64,000 nt of DNA, from the NCBI RefSeq assembly GCF_001889005.1, contig NZ_CP018153.1, positions 716,501 through 780,500 on the forward strand, in the 5' to 3' direction. Positions 36,896-46,465 of this stretch are shown piece after piece (position 1 is the first letter of the stretch; each line of letters starts with the position of its first letter). The notes under the pieces were generated by a model. That model was not told where the DNA came from and did no database searches. It worked only from the letters and a program-made list of their open reading frames with translations. This DNA comes from Christiangramia salexigens (lineage in GTDB: Bacteria; Bacteroidota; Bacteroidia; Flavobacteriales; Flavobacteriaceae). Both the position numbers and the translations under genes were made by a program.

Positions 36896-37513
36896 ATGGA
36901 TATAGATTTTAATAAAAATGATGGTCTTGTTCCTGCGATCATTCAGGATGCAAATACTCAGAAAGTTTTAATGCTGGGGTATATGAACGAAGAAGCCTAC
37001 CTAAAGACCAACTCTACAAAAAGAGTGACCTTCTTTAGCAGATCCAGACAAAGACTTTGGACCAAGGGCGAAGAAAGCGGTAATTTCTTAGATCTTGTTA
37101 GTATAAAACTGGATTGCGATAAGGACACTTTACTTATCCAGGCCAATCCTGTTGGCCCTGTTTGTCATACCGGTACAGATACCTGCTGGGCCGAAGATAA
37201 TTCTGAAAACTTTGGATTTCTCTCAAGACTTGAAGGTATTATTGAAAGCCGAAAGAAACTAAGCCAGACAGAACCTGAACTTAGAAAAGAAAATGAATCC
37301 AGTTATGTGGTTTCACTATTTGACAAAGGCATTAATAAGATAGCCCAGAAAGTGGGTGAGGAGGCAGTAGAAACAGTCATTGAGGCAAAAGATTCCAATG
37401 ACGATCTTTTTCTAAATGAGAGTGCAGATCTGCTTTTTCATTATTTGATCCTTTTAAAAGCGAAAGGCTTTGGTTTAAAAGATATTGTAAAAGTTCTTGA
37501 AGAAAGACATTAA
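36896..37513 (+). CDS. hisIE: Bifunctional phosphoribosyl-AMP cyclohydrolase / phosphoribosyl-ATP pyrophosphatase
   Basis: This 205-residue fusion performs steps 2 and 3. The HisI half has FFSRSRQRLWTKGEESGN, zinc ligands in KLDCDKDTLL and the Cys pair in GPVCHTGTDTCW. The HisE half (from about residue 125) has KVGEEAVETVIEAK and ESADLLFHYLILL. It is the last gene of the operon before a terminator, so the window holds every his gene from hisG to hisIE. Confidence 0.95.
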   Translation: MDIDFNKNDGLVPAIIQDANTQKVLMLGYMNEEAYLKTNSTKRVTFFSRSRQRLWTKGEESGNFLDLVSIKLDCDKDTLLIQANPVGPVCHTGTDTCWAEDNSENFGFLSRLEGIIESRKKLSQTEPELRKENESSYVVSLFDKGINKIAQKVGEEAVETVIEAKDSNDDLFLNESADLLFHYLILLKAKGFGLKDIVKVLEERH

Positions 37514-37544
37514 TATATCTTCCTGCAAAATAGCCTTAAATGCA

Positions 37545-37575
37545 AAAGGTGATCTGTATTACAGATCACCTTTAT
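37545..37575. terminator. Bidirectional terminator after the his operon
   Basis: AAAGGTGATCTGT and ACAGATCACCTTT form a 13-bp stem. It separates hisIE from the convergent NYN gene. Confidence 0.85.
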
Positions 37576-37609
37576 TATTTTTCACCGTTCCAGTTATTTT
37601 CAGATTCAC

Positions 37610-38344
37610 TTAGGAATTCCTAACGTATATAAGCTTGAATTTTGAATTAGCATTTTCCCGTGACTCGATTTCAAATTTACTTATGGAACTTATCATTGGG
37701 GTAAGTTTTTGGAAGCCATAATTTCTGGAATCAAAATTAGGTTGTTTCTTTTGCAGTAAGCTTCCTACATCACCAAGAAATGCCCATCCATCCTCATCGG
37801 CAACATCAGAAATGGTTTGTGAGATCAGTCTAATTACCTTAGGAGTGATCTTGTCTACATTTGTTTTCTTGGATTGCTTATCCTTAGTCTTATCGCTTTC
37901 AGATTCTTTTGAGCTATTCTTAAGAATTTCTATATAAATGAACTTGTCACAGGCCACGATAAATGGATCTGGAGTTTTCTTCTCTCCAATACCTATCACT
38001 TTCATGCTCGCCTCACGTAATCTTGTAGCAAGCCGGGTAAAATCTGAATCACTGGATACCAGACAAAATCCATCTACCTTATTGGAATATAGGATATCCA
38101 TGGCATCGATTATCATTGCAGAGTCTGTCGCATTTTTGCCCTGAGTGTAGCCATATTGTTGAATAGGGTGTATCGCATTTTCCAGCAATACATTTTTCCA
38201 CTTATTTAAGTGGGGTTTTGTCCAGTCTCCATATATACGTTTGATGGTTGGATTACCGTATTTGGCAATTTCTTCCATCATTTCTTTTACATGTGCTGAA
38301 GGTATATTATCGCCATCTATAAGTACGGCTAAATTTGTTTCCAT
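37610..38344 (-). CDS. NYN-domain putative RNase with OST-HTH/LOTUS domain
   Basis: This 244-residue protein has a PIN-like NYN nuclease domain (VLIDGDNIPS, ATDSAMIIDAMDILYS, LVSSDSDFTRLA supply the acidic residues). A Lys/Ser-rich linker (residues 148-165) follows, then a C-terminal domain (IRLISQTISDVADEDGWAFLGDVG) that fits OST-HTH/LOTUS, an RNA-binding winged helix. Such proteins are predicted endoribonucleases with unknown targets. It is likely a single-gene unit. Confidence 0.8.
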   Translation of the reverse strand: METNLAVLIDGDNIPSAHVKEMMEEIAKYGNPTIKRIYGDWTKPHLNKWKNVLLENAIHPIQQYGYTQGKNATDSAMIIDAMDILYSNKVDGFCLVSSDSDFTRLATRLREASMKVIGIGEKKTPDPFIVACDKFIYIEILKNSSKESESDKTKDKQSKKTNVDKITPKVIRLISQTISDVADEDGWAFLGDVGSLLQKKQPNFDSRNYGFQKLTPMISSISKFEIESRENANSKFKLIYVRNS

Positions 38345-38507
38345 TATAATTTTTGTTTGGTCAATAAAGTTAAGCTTAAAATAATACTGAGCACTGCTCT
38401 TAAAAGGAAAAGATAGTATTTACCTTACAAATGCCAAAGTTGACCGAGGTGTAAAATTGCTAAATATTTCTTAACTAATCTATCGGACTGTTTGTAGCTT
38501 GGTATTC

Positions 38508-39386
38508 TTATATTTCATCATCGGGCTCTACATGAATTAGCACATCGGCTATCTGAGGAATTTTTTCCAGCAGTTGGTCTTTTACCCGGTGTGCTATTTC
38601 ATGTCCTGCTTTAACCGTAATTTCTGCATCTACAGCGATATGAAGATCTATATGGTAAGTCATTCCTGTTTTGCGTATATAACACTTTTCAGTTTCAACC
38701 ACTCCGGGGTTAGACTCGGCAACCTTTCTGACCTTTTCCTCTATGTCTTCGTACATATGTTCGTCCATGATCTCTCCAAGGGCAGGCCTCAGGATGAGAT
38801 AAGCATTATAGATAATAAATCCTGAAGCCAGGAGGGCAGCCCAATCATCGGCATTCGCGTACCCCTTTCCCATTATCAAAGCAATGGAGATTCCAATAAA
38901 TGCCATAAGGGACGTTATTGCATCGCTGCGGTGATGCCATGCATCAGCCTTTAATACCGAACTTTTAGTTTCAGCGCTTTTCTTTGAGATGAATCTGTAA
39001 AAGATTTCCTTAATGATTATTATAATAGCTAATACAATGAGCGTGTAGGGCTCAGGAACCTCATGAGGGGTGCGAATATTAGCGATACTTTCATAGGCGA
39101 TCACAGTGGCTGAAACGATCAAGAAACCAACGATAAGAAATGTTATTAGAGGTTCTGCCTTTCCATGTCCGTATGGATGGTTTTCATCTGCGGGTTTAGA
39201 GGAGTATTTGAGTCCAAAAAGAACCAGTAAAGAGGAGAATACATCTGTAGTAGATTCTATCGCGTCTGCAATTAATGCGTAAGAGTTTCCAAAAATACCG
39301 GTAATAGCTTTTACAATTGCCAAAATTGCATTCCCTGCGATGCTGAAGTATGAAGATCTAATGGCTTCCCGGGATTCTGGCTGCAT
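38508..39386 (-). CDS. Cation diffusion facilitator transporter
   Basis: This 292-residue inner-membrane protein has six helices and the metal-binding residues of CDF transporters: ADAIESTTDVFSS in helix 2 and DAWHHRSDAITS in helix 5. A cytoplasmic C-terminal domain has His/Asp-rich ends (HIDLHIAVDAEI, HEIAHRVKDQL, DVLIHVEPDDEI). It should export Zn, Fe, Co or Mn in exchange for protons; the metal is not evident. The 163-bp gap downstream shows no ORF. Confidence 0.88.
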   Translation of the reverse strand: MQPESREAIRSSYFSIAGNAILAIVKAITGIFGNSYALIADAIESTTDVFSSLLVLFGLKYSSKPADENHPYGHGKAEPLITFLIVGFLIVSATVIAYESIANIRTPHEVPEPYTLIVLAIIIIIKEIFYRFISKKSAETKSSVLKADAWHHRSDAITSLMAFIGISIALIMGKGYANADDWAALLASGFIIYNAYLILRPALGEIMDEHMYEDIEEKVRKVAESNPGVVETEKCYIRKTGMTYHIDLHIAVDAEITVKAGHEIAHRVKDQLLEKIPQIADVLIHVEPDDEI

Positions 39387-39460
39387 AAAGGTTTATTAAT
39401 TAGATTTTAAATATAATTGAATAAGGTGAAGCGAAAAGCTAAAAAGTATATAACAGATAA

Positions 39461-40285
39461 TTACCACCAAACCACAAAAAAACTTCTGATCTCATTTCCG
39501 GATTTCATCCATATTAAGGGTGCTTTTTCCTTCTCGAAAAGTAGCTTTATTTGTGCATTTATGCTGTCATAATCCATCCAGTCAGCATTATGTTTGGGAT
39601 CACAACTCCAGTCCTGTTTCCTTGGACTGTAAAACAGATTGTCCTCCCAGTTCTTATTTAAGAACTGCTCATGGCTGTACCAAAATCCAGAAATACAATC
39701 CATATTTATAATGCCTTCGTCCTTAGGTCTGATGCCTTCAGGAATAAAAAGTTTAGCCTTAAAACACAAATGCTGCTCTATGTCCTCAGGTTTTAATCTC
39801 AGTTTATAGAGATATTCGTTTGTTTCAGGTTTAAATAATAACGGAAATTGATGCTCCTGAAGTTTGGCCAGTTTTTCCGAATAGCTGTCCTTACGGTTAG
39901 GGCCAACCCAGCGGTCAATTTCATCAGAAAATTCAGGAATATAGATATAGAGCTTGTAAACCAGCTCTACATGTAGTGGCTTTTTTCTAATTTTATCATA
40001 GACCAGAAAATCCAGCTCTCCAATTGTGCGTTTATCACTAAGGATCTGAATATTGGAACTTAATAAATCATACTCTTCAGATTGATTTACGGCCATTTGA
40101 AAGAACGATTCCATTCTTTTTCCCAATACAGAATTCCTGGGATGCAAAACTTCATCCTGAGCCTGGGATAAATTAAACTGCTCCTTTGGTTGGGGGAAAT
40201 TGAAGCTTATATATTCGTTTAACACTCTATCGGTTAAAATTGAAGGAGTCTCGCAAAAGCCATAAAATTGATCTTCTAACTGCAT
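39461..40285 (-). CDS. DUF1853 family protein
   Basis: This 274-residue soluble protein carries GELDFLVYDK, HVELVYKLYI and DRWVGPNRKDSYSEKLAKL. The D...ExV pattern resembles restriction-endonuclease-like folds, and these phrases match what I remember of DUF1853. The start is ATG 40285; a TTG just before it would add one residue. ATG shares a base with the stop of the GyrI-like gene upstream. The function is unknown; a nuclease-like activity is an inference from the fold. Confidence 0.72.
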   Translation of the reverse strand: MQLEDQFYGFCETPSILTDRVLNEYISFNFPQPKEQFNLSQAQDEVLHPRNSVLGKRMESFFQMAVNQSEEYDLLSSNIQILSDKRTIGELDFLVYDKIRKKPLHVELVYKLYIYIPEFSDEIDRWVGPNRKDSYSEKLAKLQEHQFPLLFKPETNEYLYKLRLKPEDIEQHLCFKAKLFIPEGIRPKDEGIINMDCISGFWYSHEQFLNKNWEDNLFYSPRKQDWSCDPKHNADWMDYDSINAQIKLLFEKEKAPLIWMKSGNEIRSFFVVWW

Positions 40286-40776
40286 CAATTTTTAGGTTTA
40301 ATAGGGATCCATATTTCTTCTTCAGATTGAGGATTATCATGCCCTTTATAAGCTTTTCCCATGACTTCAAAATGTGGACGGTCATCCAGTTCAAAATTTG
40401 AAGAGGGTAGCCATTCTTCAAAAATGAAACTTGCAGACTCTGCAAATTGCCGGGATGTTCCTCTATGAATGAAAACAGCATATTTACCTCCGGGTAGCTC
40501 AAGACTTTCAAGCTGAGAGGGTACTTCCGTAAAACCCTCAACTTCAATTGCCGCCCATTTTTCGAATAAAGATTGAGAATTAAAATTTCCTTTTATAAAA
40601 TCTGCATCATAATTCTGCACCGAAAATAGAGCATCGCTTTTCACATTTTCAATCGAATTCTTAAGCTTCATAAACCGATTCCAAAGGACACCTGTTTTAT
40701 CGTCTGCAAGACTAGTTGTCATGCAAATACCTATCAGTTTCTTTGGTTGTATATCGCAGATCTCTGGATTATTCAT
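40285..40776 (-). CDS. GyrI-like / AraC effector-binding domain protein
   Basis: This 163-residue protein looks like a single GyrI-like small-molecule-binding domain without a DNA-binding part: LIGICMTTSLADD at the start, LPGGKYAVFIHRGTS in the middle, RPHFEVMGK and EEEIWIPIKPK at the end. Members bind hydrophobic ligands or inhibit gyrase. The ATG at 40776 overlaps the end of the upstream peptidase gene by 8 bases, and the end overlaps the DUF1853 gene by one. Confidence 0.75.
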   Translation of the reverse strand: MNNPEICDIQPKKLIGICMTTSLADDKTGVLWNRFMKLKNSIENVKSDALFSVQNYDADFIKGNFNSQSLFEKWAAIEVEGFTEVPSQLESLELPGGKYAVFIHRGTSRQFAESASFIFEEWLPSSNFELDDRPHFEVMGKAYKGHDNPQSEEEIWIPIKPKN

Positions 40777-42967
40777 TCCTTTTAGATTTTGGTTGGTCCT
40801 GTTTAGGTTCGATAACAAAAGTTTTGGGAGGCGTTGCACCCATTAAATGTTTTACGAAATAGTCCCAACGTCGGCGCATCATATAATAAGAATCATCGCC
40901 AAAACCATGTCTTGCATGTGGGAAAATAATAAGATCAAAATCCTTATTGGCATTGATCAATGCATCAACAACGAGATAAGTATTATAAGGAGGGACATTA
41001 TCATCCATAGCGCCGTGAGCTAGTAATAACTTACCCTGCAGGTTCCTTGCAAGATTCTGATTGGCCTGAGTGCTGTAATTTGAATTTCCTGTTGAGTCCT
41101 TTTTGAGTAGACCAATATATCTTTCACCCCAGTCATCTTCGTAATTTCGGTTGTCGTGATTTCCCGATTCCGAGATACCCACTTTATAGAATTCAGGATA
41201 TTTGAACATCGCTGCGGCCGTAGCAAATCCACCACCGGAATGCCCCCATATACCTACGCGATCAAGATCAAAATATGGGTATTTTTTTGCTAATTGCTTT
41301 AAACCGGAGATCTGATCTTCCAGAGTATTGTCTGCCATATTACCATAACACGCATCATGAAAGGATTTGGATCTATCTGGGTTACATGTTCCATCTATAA
41401 CAACAACGAGGAACCCTAATTCGGCAAGCGCCTGATGGTCTCTTCTTGAAGCTGAAAATGACCTGCTACCAACTCCGCCGCCCTGTGGACCCGGGTAAAT
41501 ATAATTAACTACAGGATATTTCTTGTTTTCATCCAGGTGTGTAGGGGTAAACATTAGCCCGTAAAGATCCCACTTTCCATCTCTTGATTTAACACTTATT
41601 GGTTGAGGTGCTTTCCATCCTGATTCCTTGAGTTTCGATATATCTGCCTTTTCCAGCGTCATAACTAAACTTCCGTCTTTTCTTCTAAGTTCAGCGACAT
41701 TAGGAACATCCGGCTGAGAGTAATTATCTACGAAATAATCGTTTTTCGGTGAAAATGAGATTCTGTGGTTTCCATTTCCAGGGCTTAATAATTTCAGGTT
41801 TTTGCCGTTGAAATCAATGCTGTATAAGTGACTGAAATAAGGGTTCCGGCCTTTTTCTTTACCGTTCGCAAGAAAATATAGCGTTCGGTTCTTTTGATCT
41901 ACCTGAAGCAACTCGGTTACGACAAATTCTCCTTTGGTGATCTGATTTTTTAGCTTTCCGGTCTTAAGGTCGTAAAGGTATAAATGCCCCCAATCATCTT
42001 TTTCAGAATACCAGATGATCTCATTAGATTCGGGTAAATATCTCCAGTTAATTGAACCTTGTCCTGATTCGTACTGAGTTTCTACTTTCTCTTCAAGGAT
42101 ATCTTTTACTTCGCCGGTTTCGGCATCAGCTATTCTTAATTTTGCCGACTTATGGTCACGTGAAGTAGATACAAAAGCAAGTTTAGTGCTTTCCTTATTC
42201 CATTGATTATCGTCAAATGAGCCGGAACATGAGATATCATCACACAGCGTACCTCTTCTCGGGTCGGAAGGTATATTGAGTCGAGTTAGCTCCCCGGATT
42301 CCACGTCTATTATAACGCGTTCTATTTTAATGATCTCCTCATCTGTAGGGAGGGGGTATTTCCATTCCTGTAATTCCGGAGCTCCTACCTTGGTCGAGGC
42401 CAGATACATATCGCTAACATGACGCTGATCCTGTTTGTAGGTCGCTATTTTTTTAGAATCTGGGGACCATAGCAAAATGGGTTTATCACTTTTTCTCCAA
42501 CCGGCATTATCTGTAGCGTAGCCAAAGTTTTTTTCTCCGTCAGCAGTTAATTGACGTTCCTCACCGGTTTCAGTATTTTTGATCCATAAGTTCCAGTCTT
42601 TTAAGAAAGCTAGCTTTTTCCCATCTGGTGAAAATACCTCATTTTGTGAGCTGTTATAGCTCTTAGCTTCTTGTAAATTATCTATTGAAAGGTCTTCAAG
42701 AGAATTGGCTGAAATTTTTTCCTTGTTTTTGGCATCTGCCAGAACATATGTCTTTCCTTCCTCAGTAGAAATTTGATACCATAGTTTTCCATCTCCCAGC
42801 CAGTTTGGTCTTACATAGGATCTGTAAACCATTGGATTTGTATTGAAACTTAAAAATTTAGTGGCATGTTTATAGTCTTTTTTCGAAATGCTGTCTTTTT
42901 TGGTTTGGGCAAAGGCAGTTATCGCCATCAAACAGGAAAGAAGTAGGAGCTGGTAAGCTTTTTTCAT
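40769..42967 (-). CDS. S9-family serine peptidase (dipeptidyl peptidase IV-like)
   Basis: This 732-residue exported protein has a signal peptide (MKKAYQLLLLSCLMAITAFA), an eight-bladed beta-propeller (about residues 60-450) and an alpha/beta-hydrolase domain. The nucleophile Ser is in GIWGHSGGGFATA, the Asp in HGAMDDNVPP and the His in FPHARHGFG. YPGPQGGGVGS supplies the oxyanion Tyr region. These features match prolyl di/tripeptidyl peptidases that trim peptides in the periplasm. The ATG at 42967 is preferred to 42991 because it leads the signal peptide. Confidence 0.9.
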   Translation of the reverse strand: MKKAYQLLLLSCLMAITAFAQTKKDSISKKDYKHATKFLSFNTNPMVYRSYVRPNWLGDGKLWYQISTEEGKTYVLADAKNKEKISANSLEDLSIDNLQEAKSYNSSQNEVFSPDGKKLAFLKDWNLWIKNTETGEERQLTADGEKNFGYATDNAGWRKSDKPILLWSPDSKKIATYKQDQRHVSDMYLASTKVGAPELQEWKYPLPTDEEIIKIERVIIDVESGELTRLNIPSDPRRGTLCDDISCSGSFDDNQWNKESTKLAFVSTSRDHKSAKLRIADAETGEVKDILEEKVETQYESGQGSINWRYLPESNEIIWYSEKDDWGHLYLYDLKTGKLKNQITKGEFVVTELLQVDQKNRTLYFLANGKEKGRNPYFSHLYSIDFNGKNLKLLSPGNGNHRISFSPKNDYFVDNYSQPDVPNVAELRRKDGSLVMTLEKADISKLKESGWKAPQPISVKSRDGKWDLYGLMFTPTHLDENKKYPVVNYIYPGPQGGGVGSRSFSASRRDHQALAELGFLVVVIDGTCNPDRSKSFHDACYGNMADNTLEDQISGLKQLAKKYPYFDLDRVGIWGHSGGGFATAAAMFKYPEFYKVGISESGNHDNRNYEDDWGERYIGLLKKDSTGNSNYSTQANQNLARNLQGKLLLAHGAMDDNVPPYNTYLVVDALINANKDFDLIIFPHARHGFGDDSYYMMRRRWDYFVKHLMGATPPKTFVIEPKQDQPKSKRNE

Positions 42968-43200
42968 GATATATCTGGTTTTAGATGCCACAAGATAAAA
43001 AATAAAAAAGGTGGTGAGAAAAGCAGGAGATGCTTTTATGGTTTATTATACAATTATGAAAATTTCAGCTATGATTTACTAATTGGAGTCTGAGTGATTT
43101 CCTGATGAATTAATAACTTCTAGAGTCAGATAATAACCTGAAACTTTTTAAAAATTTGAGGTTAAACGGGGAAAGCTGAGTGAAAGTGTCAGTTAAATTT

Positions 43201-43208
43201 TAAATTTG
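43201..43208 (+). promoter_or_regulatory. Minus-7 element for the TruA-like gene
   Basis: TAAATTTG matches TAnnTTTG and sits 16 bases before the TTG start at 43224, supporting that start. The remainder of 42968-43200 shows no ORF or hairpin of note. Confidence 0.45.
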
Positions 43209-43223
43209 ACCTAAAAAAAACTC

Positions 43224-44012
43224 TTGCATAGAAAACGATTCTATTACTTCATTAAAATTCAATATTTAGGCTATAGATTACATGGGTGGCAGAAACAACC
43301 CGATGTGAGAACGGTAGAAGGCCTAATTACAAAAACCTTTAGATGGGTACTTCCGGAAGCAAAACTTAAGATCCTGGGCTCAAGTCGCACCGATGCCATG
43401 GTGTCGGCGGGCGAATCTGCCTTTGAATTGTTTATTGTCAATGAACCGCTGGAAGATCCGGAAGCTTTCCTCAAATTGTTCAATAAGAATTTACCTCAGG
43501 ATATACGCGCGTTGAGCATACAAGAAGTAGATTCTAAATTCAACATTATTCAACATTCCAAGATCAAGGAATATGCTTATATATTCAGCATTGGTGAAAA
43601 ATTCCATCCTTTCTGTGCACCATTTATGGCTAATTTCCAGGAAGAACTGGATATTGAAAAAATGAAAGAAGGCGCAAAGTTATTTCAGGGCGTTCATAAT
43701 TTTAAGAATTACTGTGTAAGAGTTTCCGAAAAGAGTACGTTTAAGCGTGAAATTATACGCTCAGAGATCGTTGAAAATGATCTTTATACTGCCAATTTCT
43801 TTCCTGAAAAATCTTATGTTTTTCATATTCATGGTGCTGGCTTTTTAAGACATCAGGTTAGATTAATGATGGGAGCCATGGTGCTTCTGGGCAGGGGAGA
43901 GCTTAGTCTTTCTGATATTGAAAATAGTTTAAAGGAGGATACACCCCAATTCCAAATGGATTTCATCGCACCTGCATCGGGCCTGATTTTGAATAAGGTC
44001 GAATTTGATTAA
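43224..44012 (+). CDS. TruA-like tRNA pseudouridine synthase paralogue
   Basis: This 262-residue protein begins with TTG, since a TAA lies 12 bases upstream in frame and no early ATG exists. YRLHGWQKQP and SSRTDAMVSAGE correspond to the TruA substrate and catalytic motifs; the Asp of RTDA is kept, but the usual GRTDAGVHA is altered. GAGFLRHQVRLMMGAM matches the C-terminal motif. It may modify tRNA positions other than 38-40, or another RNA. It lies 60 bp before corA. Confidence 0.78.
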   Translation: MHRKRFYYFIKIQYLGYRLHGWQKQPDVRTVEGLITKTFRWVLPEAKLKILGSSRTDAMVSAGESAFELFIVNEPLEDPEAFLKLFNKNLPQDIRALSIQEVDSKFNIIQHSKIKEYAYIFSIGEKFHPFCAPFMANFQEELDIEKMKEGAKLFQGVHNFKNYCVRVSEKSTFKREIIRSEIVENDLYTANFFPEKSYVFHIHGAGFLRHQVRLMMGAMVLLGRGELSLSDIENSLKEDTPQFQMDFIAPASGLILNKVEFD

Positions 44013-44072
44013 ATTGTTTAAAGCAACGGGCAGAGATAAAATTCTGCTATTTTTATAAAAACATATTCTTAT

Positions 44073-45152
44073 ATGGCCAAAAGAAGAAAGTTATTGCTTC
44101 GTCGTCCTAAAACTTCCAAAACTGTAAACCAGATCCCGGGAACCATGACCTATGTAGGTCATAAAGAGCTTACCGAAACCAAGCTTGATGTTATCGATTA
44201 TAATTTAGAGTCCTTTGAAAGATATACTTCCAACAGCCCGGAAGATGCCTTTAAATTTGTGGATGAGGAAAGGGTTACCTGGTTTAATATAGACGGTCTT
44301 AATAATATCAAGGATATTGAAAAACTTGGTGAATATTACGAATTGCATCCGCTGGTGATGGAGGATATCGTAAACACCGGGCAACGTCCTAAAATAGAGG
44401 AATATCAGGATTACCTTTTTGTAGTAGCCAAGATGCTTTATTACAAGAATGGCGATATAGAAAATGAACATATTAGCATGATCGTAGGTAAGAATTACAT
44501 TCTTACTTTTCAGGAATCTAATGGTGATGTTTTTGATCCGGTTAGGGAACGTATAGAAACCTCCAAAGGGCGTATAAGAGGTCGCTCTGCAGATTACCTG
44601 ATGTTTGCATTACTGGATTCTATTATAGATAATTACTTTCTGGTGATAGACGATATGAGCGATCGCATAGAAGCTCTCGAGGAAAGCCTGTTTACTTCAA
44701 AACCCAGTGATGATATTACATATGAAATTCAGGACCTGAAAAGAAATATTCTAAGAATAAGACGTGCTGTATTTCCACTGAGGGAGGTGATAAGCAGGCT
44801 GGAAAAGCTTGAAAATGATCTTATAGATCCAAAGACGAGTAATTATATCAGGGATCTGTATGATCATATCATTCAAATTTCAGAAAATATCGAGATCTAT
44901 CGTGAAATGATCTGGGGACTTATGGATATGTATATGACGACCATTAGTAACCGAATGAACGAGGTGATGAAGGTATTGACCATTATGGCAAGTATCTTTA
45001 TTCCTCTAACGTTTATAGCCGGTATTTACGGAATGAACTTCGAGTATATCCCGGAATTGCAATGGAAGTATAGTTATTTCGTACTTTGGGGAATAATGAT
45101 CATTATTTTCCTGTTGATGCTTTATTACTTTAAGAGGAAAAAGTGGTTATAA
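44073..45152 (+). CDS. corA: Magnesium/cobalt transporter CorA
   Basis: This 359-residue protein has a large cytoplasmic N-terminal domain with a long stalk helix. Two C-terminal membrane helices follow, the first ending in the selectivity motif GMNFEYIPE, the second ending in LYYFKRKKWL. PLVMEDIVNTGQRPK is a family signature. It forms a pentameric magnesium channel in the inner membrane. Confidence 0.93.
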   Translation: MAKRRKLLLRRPKTSKTVNQIPGTMTYVGHKELTETKLDVIDYNLESFERYTSNSPEDAFKFVDEERVTWFNIDGLNNIKDIEKLGEYYELHPLVMEDIVNTGQRPKIEEYQDYLFVVAKMLYYKNGDIENEHISMIVGKNYILTFQESNGDVFDPVRERIETSKGRIRGRSADYLMFALLDSIIDNYFLVIDDMSDRIEALEESLFTSKPSDDITYEIQDLKRNILRIRRAVFPLREVISRLEKLENDLIDPKTSNYIRDLYDHIIQISENIEIYREMIWGLMDMYMTTISNRMNEVMKVLTIMASIFIPLTFIAGIYGMNFEYIPELQWKYSYFVLWGIMIIIFLLMLYYFKRKKWL

Positions 45153-45167
45153 CTAAATAATAACGTT

Positions 45168-46310
45168 ATGCTAAGACAGGGATTCGTTTTTTTGATTATC
45201 GCATTTTTTTGCCAAAGCAGCCTTTCTCAAGTTACTGCAGAAGTAGCTATTGATTCTATAAATAGAATGTATGTTGGTACCTATACTAAGAAAGAGGGAC
45301 ATGTAGATGGAAAAGCAAAAGGTATTTATTTAGTAAATCAAAATCCCGAAAACGGGAGCCTTGAACTTATTACGACTGCAGCACATTTAATTAATCCATC
45401 TTTTATAAAGGTTGGGAAAATGGGTAGATATTTACTTGCGGTAAGTGAACTTGGCCCGGGAGACGGTAATTATGGTTTGATTTATAGTTACGAGATCAAA
45501 AATGATGGTTCCCTGCGTGAGATATCTAAAAAACAAACCGGAGGTTTAGCGCCTTGTCATATTGCAGTGGATAAATCTGGCAAGTATGTGTTTGTAAGTA
45601 ATTATTTGGGAGGTATTGTAATGGTGTATAAACTTGCTACCGACGGAAGCCTAACCGAAACCCAAAAACTTACTTTAAATAAACCCGCAAGCGCAAATGC
45701 ACATTCTGTAAAACTAAGCGGTGACAATCGCCTCGCCTATATTGCAGATCTTGGAAATGATAAGATTTGGATTTATAAGCTTAATTCCTATGAAGGCAAA
45801 CTAACACCGCATGAACAGGTATCTGTAAGTTTGAAAGAAGGCTCAGGTCCAAGGCATCTAAGTCTCGGTAAAAATGGAAGGTTTGCTTATGTTATAAATG
45901 AATTGAATAGTACCATCAGTACTTTTGAGATCCTTAAAAACGGGGGGTTAAAGGAAATTCAGAATATTTCTTCCTTGCCTGAAAATTATAGGCAAAAGAA
46001 TGCTGCTGCAGATATTCATATTCATCCTTCCGGAAAGATTCTATATGTTTCTAATCGCGGGCATGATAGTATTGGAGTCTTTAAGATCGATGCAGATACC
46101 GGAAAGTTAACAAAGACTGAAATAGTTCCGGTTGCCGGAAAAACGCCAAGAAATTTCACTATATCGCCTTATGGGAAATATCTGTACGCGGCCAGTCAGG
46201 ATACAGGAAATATTACAACCTTTAATATCCAGCCCGAAACCGGTAAATTAAAGATTCAGCCTTCGGTATTTGAAATTAAAACTCCAGTTTGTCTTGAATT
46301 CGTGAATTAG
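45168..46310 (+). CDS. Exported lactonase/7-bladed propeller protein (YbhE family)
   Basis: This 380-residue protein has a signal peptide (MLRQGFVFLIIAFFCQSSLS) and seven-bladed propeller repeats such as GKYVFVSNYLGG, GRFAYVINELNSTIS, GKILYVSNRGHDSIG and GKYLYAASQDTG. They match the lactonase family that includes 6-phosphogluconolactonase YbhE/Pgl. The export signal makes a cytoplasmic pentose-phosphate role unlikely. It follows corA by 15 bp. Confidence 0.82.
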   Translation: MLRQGFVFLIIAFFCQSSLSQVTAEVAIDSINRMYVGTYTKKEGHVDGKAKGIYLVNQNPENGSLELITTAAHLINPSFIKVGKMGRYLLAVSELGPGDGNYGLIYSYEIKNDGSLREISKKQTGGLAPCHIAVDKSGKYVFVSNYLGGIVMVYKLATDGSLTETQKLTLNKPASANAHSVKLSGDNRLAYIADLGNDKIWIYKLNSYEGKLTPHEQVSVSLKEGSGPRHLSLGKNGRFAYVINELNSTISTFEILKNGGLKEIQNISSLPENYRQKNAAADIHIHPSGKILYVSNRGHDSIGVFKIDADTGKLTKTEIVPVAGKTPRNFTISPYGKYLYAASQDTGNITTFNIQPETGKLKIQPSVFEIKTPVCLEFVN

Positions 46311-46349
46311 GATTTTCTTCACTATACCCATCCAAAATATATACAAACA

Positions 46350-46378
46350 AAAAAGCCTTCCATAATGGAAGGCTTTTC
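46350..46378. terminator. Bidirectional terminator between the lactonase gene and tRNA-Arg
   Basis: AAAAGCCTTCCAT and ATGGAAGGCTTTT form a 12-13-bp stem with a TA loop, and its T-run on the minus strand lies right behind the tRNA 3' end. Confidence 0.85.
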
Positions 46379-46379
46379 G

Positions 46380-46453
<74 letters not shown>

Positions 46454-46465
46454 GTTTTGCGGTTG

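Noticed and set aside
40227..40547. 106-codon minus-strand ORF
   Set aside because: It overlaps the GyrI-like gene and the start of the DUF1853 gene in another frame, while those two have family motifs and join by an overlapping TGATG stop-start.
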